Shown in pieces: positions 62,635 to 64,000 of a DNA stretch of 64,000 bases. Below the pieces are notes generated by a model. It worked only from the letters and a program-made list of their open reading frames with translations, did no database searches and was not told the origin of the DNA. The stretch's first letter is position 1; every line of letters starts with the position of its first letter. The stretch is from the NCBI RefSeq assembly GCF_014193655.1, contig NZ_JACHZQ010000013.1, positions 1 to 64,000 of the forward strand. The letters run 5' to 3'. Source of the DNA: Rhizobium sp. BK313. GTDB taxonomy: Bacteria; Pseudomonadota; Alphaproteobacteria; Rhizobiales; Rhizobiaceae. A program made the translations under genes and the position numbers.

Positions 62635-63579
62635 TTAGCCGAGCATATAGGCCCAAAGTGACACCGTGAGTGCCCCGAGTGCTGTCGTCAGCGTAATCGT
62701 CGATGCAGCGAGACTGTGGCCGACGCCGAAGCGATTGGCAATCAGCCAAGCGTTCACACCTGTTGGAACCGAAGAGGTAAGCACGAGCGCCTTTCGCCAT
62801 TCCGGGCTGAGGCCGAGGAGATAGGCGGCTGCAAGCACGCAGGCCGGCAACAACAGAAGCTTGAAGGCCGAAGTGACGCTGGCAACGCCGAGATTGCCGG
62901 AAAGTCCATATTGCCGCAGCGCCATGCCGAGTGAAATCAACGCCGCCGGGCCTGCGATATTGGCGATGTCATCAACCACGGTGCCGAGCGTCGTCGGTAA
63001 GGAAATGCCGATGAGGTGCACGACAAGGCCGGCGAGAAGCCCAACGACCAGTGGATTGCGGACCAGGTTTCTGCCGACCTGCTGCAATACCTCCCCCAAG
63101 CTGCGTCCGGAGCCGCCGTTCTGTTTGCGCTCGGCCTGCTCCATCAGCATCGTGCCGGCGATCATCATGACCGGCAGGTGCACCGCAAGCAGGATCGACA
63201 TCGCCACGATACCGTCTGGACCGACGGCGCGCCCCACCAAAGGTAGGCCGATGAAAATATTGTTGGCGAAGGCAGAGGAGACGCCGGCGAGCACCCCGAT
63301 TCGCGCGTCGCGCCCGAACAGCCGCGTGGCCGCAAGATGGCCGGCTGTCCAGGCGACCGTGACGCCGGCAAAATAGGCGATCCATAGCCGAAACGGCGAG
63401 GCTCCGTGAAAATCCGCTTCAGCAATGGTCTGGAACAGCAGGAGCGGCACGGCGATCTTGAAGACGAATTCGCTCATCGCCTCGCCGACGCTGGCCGACA
63501 ATATGCCGGCGCGCACGATCACCCAGCCGACGAGAATCAGCAGGAAAATCGGCAGGACATCGGAAAGGATTTCGGACAT
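62635..63579 (-). CDS. AEC-family transporter
   Basis: This 314-residue membrane protein has about ten membrane segments and matches the auxin efflux carrier (AEC) family, which in bacteria exports or imports organic acids such as malonate or malate. Substrate is unknown. The start at 63579 has no strong site. It lies about 100 bases after a terminator at the end of a structured sequence, so that sequence may be either its leader or an independent RNA. Confidence 0.9.
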   Translation of the reverse strand: MSEILSDVLPIFLLILVGWVIVRAGILSASVGEAMSEFVFKIAVPLLLFQTIAEADFHGASPFRLWIAYFAGVTVAWTAGHLAATRLFGRDARIGVLAGVSSAFANNIFIGLPLVGRAVGPDGIVAMSILLAVHLPVMMIAGTMLMEQAERKQNGGSGRSLGEVLQQVGRNLVRNPLVVGLLAGLVVHLIGISLPTTLGTVVDDIANIAGPAALISLGMALRQYGLSGNLGVASVTSAFKLLLLPACVLAAAYLLGLSPEWRKALVLTSSVPTGVNAWLIANRFGVGHSLAASTITLTTALGALTVSLWAYMLG

Positions 63580-63677
63580 GCCAGGCGAGGGAGCTGTGAA
63601 GTGGCGGGATCTTGAGAAATGATCCCAGAGTTGTAGCAGCTTGCCTCATCGTGAGAAGCCGAAAAGCGGGCAGAAAC

Positions 63678-63703
63678 AAAAAAAGCGGGCCGCGCCCGCT
63701 TTT
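63678..63703 (-). terminator. Terminator at the 3' end of the right-edge structured sequence
   Basis: A 10-bp stem (63681-63690 with 63694-63703, loop CGC) is followed on the minus strand by a run of seven T. It is a strong intrinsic terminator before the AEC gene. Confidence 0.9.
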
Positions 63704-63844
63704 CCGCACCCGGCCCCGCCGGGGTCCTCCCGGTGCACAAGCCGCCAGTTCATCCGTGGTCGGCGCGCGTACCGGTGAGGCGGAAGGTATCATACCTTCC
63801 CTAACTGGCCGTGGATGCCTTGTCCGCATCCCATGCCAGTTCAC
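63678..63844 (-). ncRNA. Candidate small RNA or leader RNA of about 165 bases
   Basis: On the minus strand the region has a promoter-like pair upstream, a series of hairpins (CTGGC..GCCAG near 63803-63837, GGAAGGT-ATGAT-ACCTTCC near 63780-63800, and a GC-rich stem near 63710-63740) and the strong terminator at its end. No protein reading fits. It could be a trans-acting small RNA or an attenuator leader of the AEC gene. I recall the rhizobial alpha-r7 sRNA family next to an AEC gene, but cannot confirm identity. Confidence 0.55.
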
Positions 63845-63850
63845 TTGATA

Positions 63851-63879
63851 AGTATTTAAAGATGGAAAGTGACAGACAA
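63851..63879 (-). promoter_or_regulatory. Candidate promoter of the right-edge RNA
   Basis: On the minus strand TTGTCT (63874-63879) and AATACT (63851-63856) are 17 bases apart and lie just before the structured sequence. The rest of the window to 64000 shows no gene. Confidence 0.45.
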
Positions 63880-64000
63880 ATGACTGGCGGAGATTAAGTT
63901 GCCAGAAAGGATGCCGATTTTTCTTCCAAACTTCGGAAAAACCGCTAATACCGGATACCGGCTATCACCAATACCGGGACCCACTTTTTGATGACTCGTT

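Noticed and set aside
63419..63844. Minus-strand open frame across the right-edge structured sequence
   Set aside because: It crosses a strong terminator and overlaps the AEC start; the hairpins argue for RNA and not protein.
63678..63844. 6S RNA or tmRNA at the right edge
   Set aside because: The size is near that of 6S RNA, but the local hairpins do not form the long rod with central bubble, and no tmRNA tag sequence or tRNA-like end is visible.

Overview
The window is a GC-rich alphaproteobacterial chromosome segment, most likely from Rhizobium or a close relative in the Rhizobiaceae. The grounds are a class II AroA very close in sequence to the Agrobacterium/Rhizobium type, the irr / fabA-fabB-fabI2 cluster, a BA14K protein, a FYDLN-acid protein, a CycM-type cytochrome and rhizobial intergenic palindromes. 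No prophage, insertion sequence, CRISPR array or plasmid replication region is visible. Most of the window is housekeeping sequence with small accessory insertions.

Layout. 0.4-11.5 kb: ogt, then a sugar-uptake locus on the minus strand (binding protein, two permeases, ATPase and a fused Gfo/Idh/MocA-aldo/keto reductase), a divergent AraC-type regulator, a hydroxypyruvate-isomerase-like TIM barrel, copCD and a PPP-family phosphatase. 11.5-16.1 kb: gabD and gabT with a divergent MerR-XRE-cupin regulator, then a short RNase D. 16.3-23.5 kb: a large Ala/Pro-rich acidic protein of unknown function, rpsA, cmk, a PaiB-like protein, aroA and a FYDLN-acid protein. 23.6-26.5 kb: tRNA-Ala(GGC), a decayed GIY-YIG gene, a YdcF-like protein whose stop codon lies in a 20-bp tandem repeat, an exported protein and a TRIC-family channel. 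26.5-32.4 kb: irr divergent from fabA-fabB-fabI, then HIT, GNAT and acyltransferase genes. 32.4-44.9 kb: the long minus-strand translation operon rimP-nusA-ylxR-infB-rbfA-truB-(alpha/beta hydrolase)-rpsO-pnp, followed by an RsmC-like methyltransferase. 45-50 kb: accessory genes (BA14K, TetR/DUF4267/DoxX, VOC/WYL regulator, lytic transglycosylase). 50-57 kb: recR, MOSC, LysE, RBBP9-like, Lrp, ybaB, dnaX, SRP RNA, HIT and nudC. 57-63.6 kb: a second WYL-regulator/VOC locus, pheA, kdsB, cycM, a patatin and an AEC transporter. The right edge carries a promoter, a structured sequence and a terminator that together look like a small RNA gene.

How the genes work together. The sugar locus couples uptake to oxidation or reduction of the product. 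gabT and gabD convert GABA to succinate under a probable local regulator. irr beside fabABI is the usual rhizobial arrangement for iron sensing next to unsaturated fatty acid synthesis. The rimP-pnp operon joins ribosome maturation, transcription elongation, translation initiation and RNA decay. The points most worth a second look are the fused oxidoreductase, the attenuator-like leader of rimP, the perfect 5 x 20-bp repeat, the decayed GIY-YIG gene with its duplicated upstream block, the mobile-looking inverted repeat that supplies the ribosome binding site of a lytic transglycosylase, and the candidate small RNA at the right edge. No clearly new multi-gene system was found.
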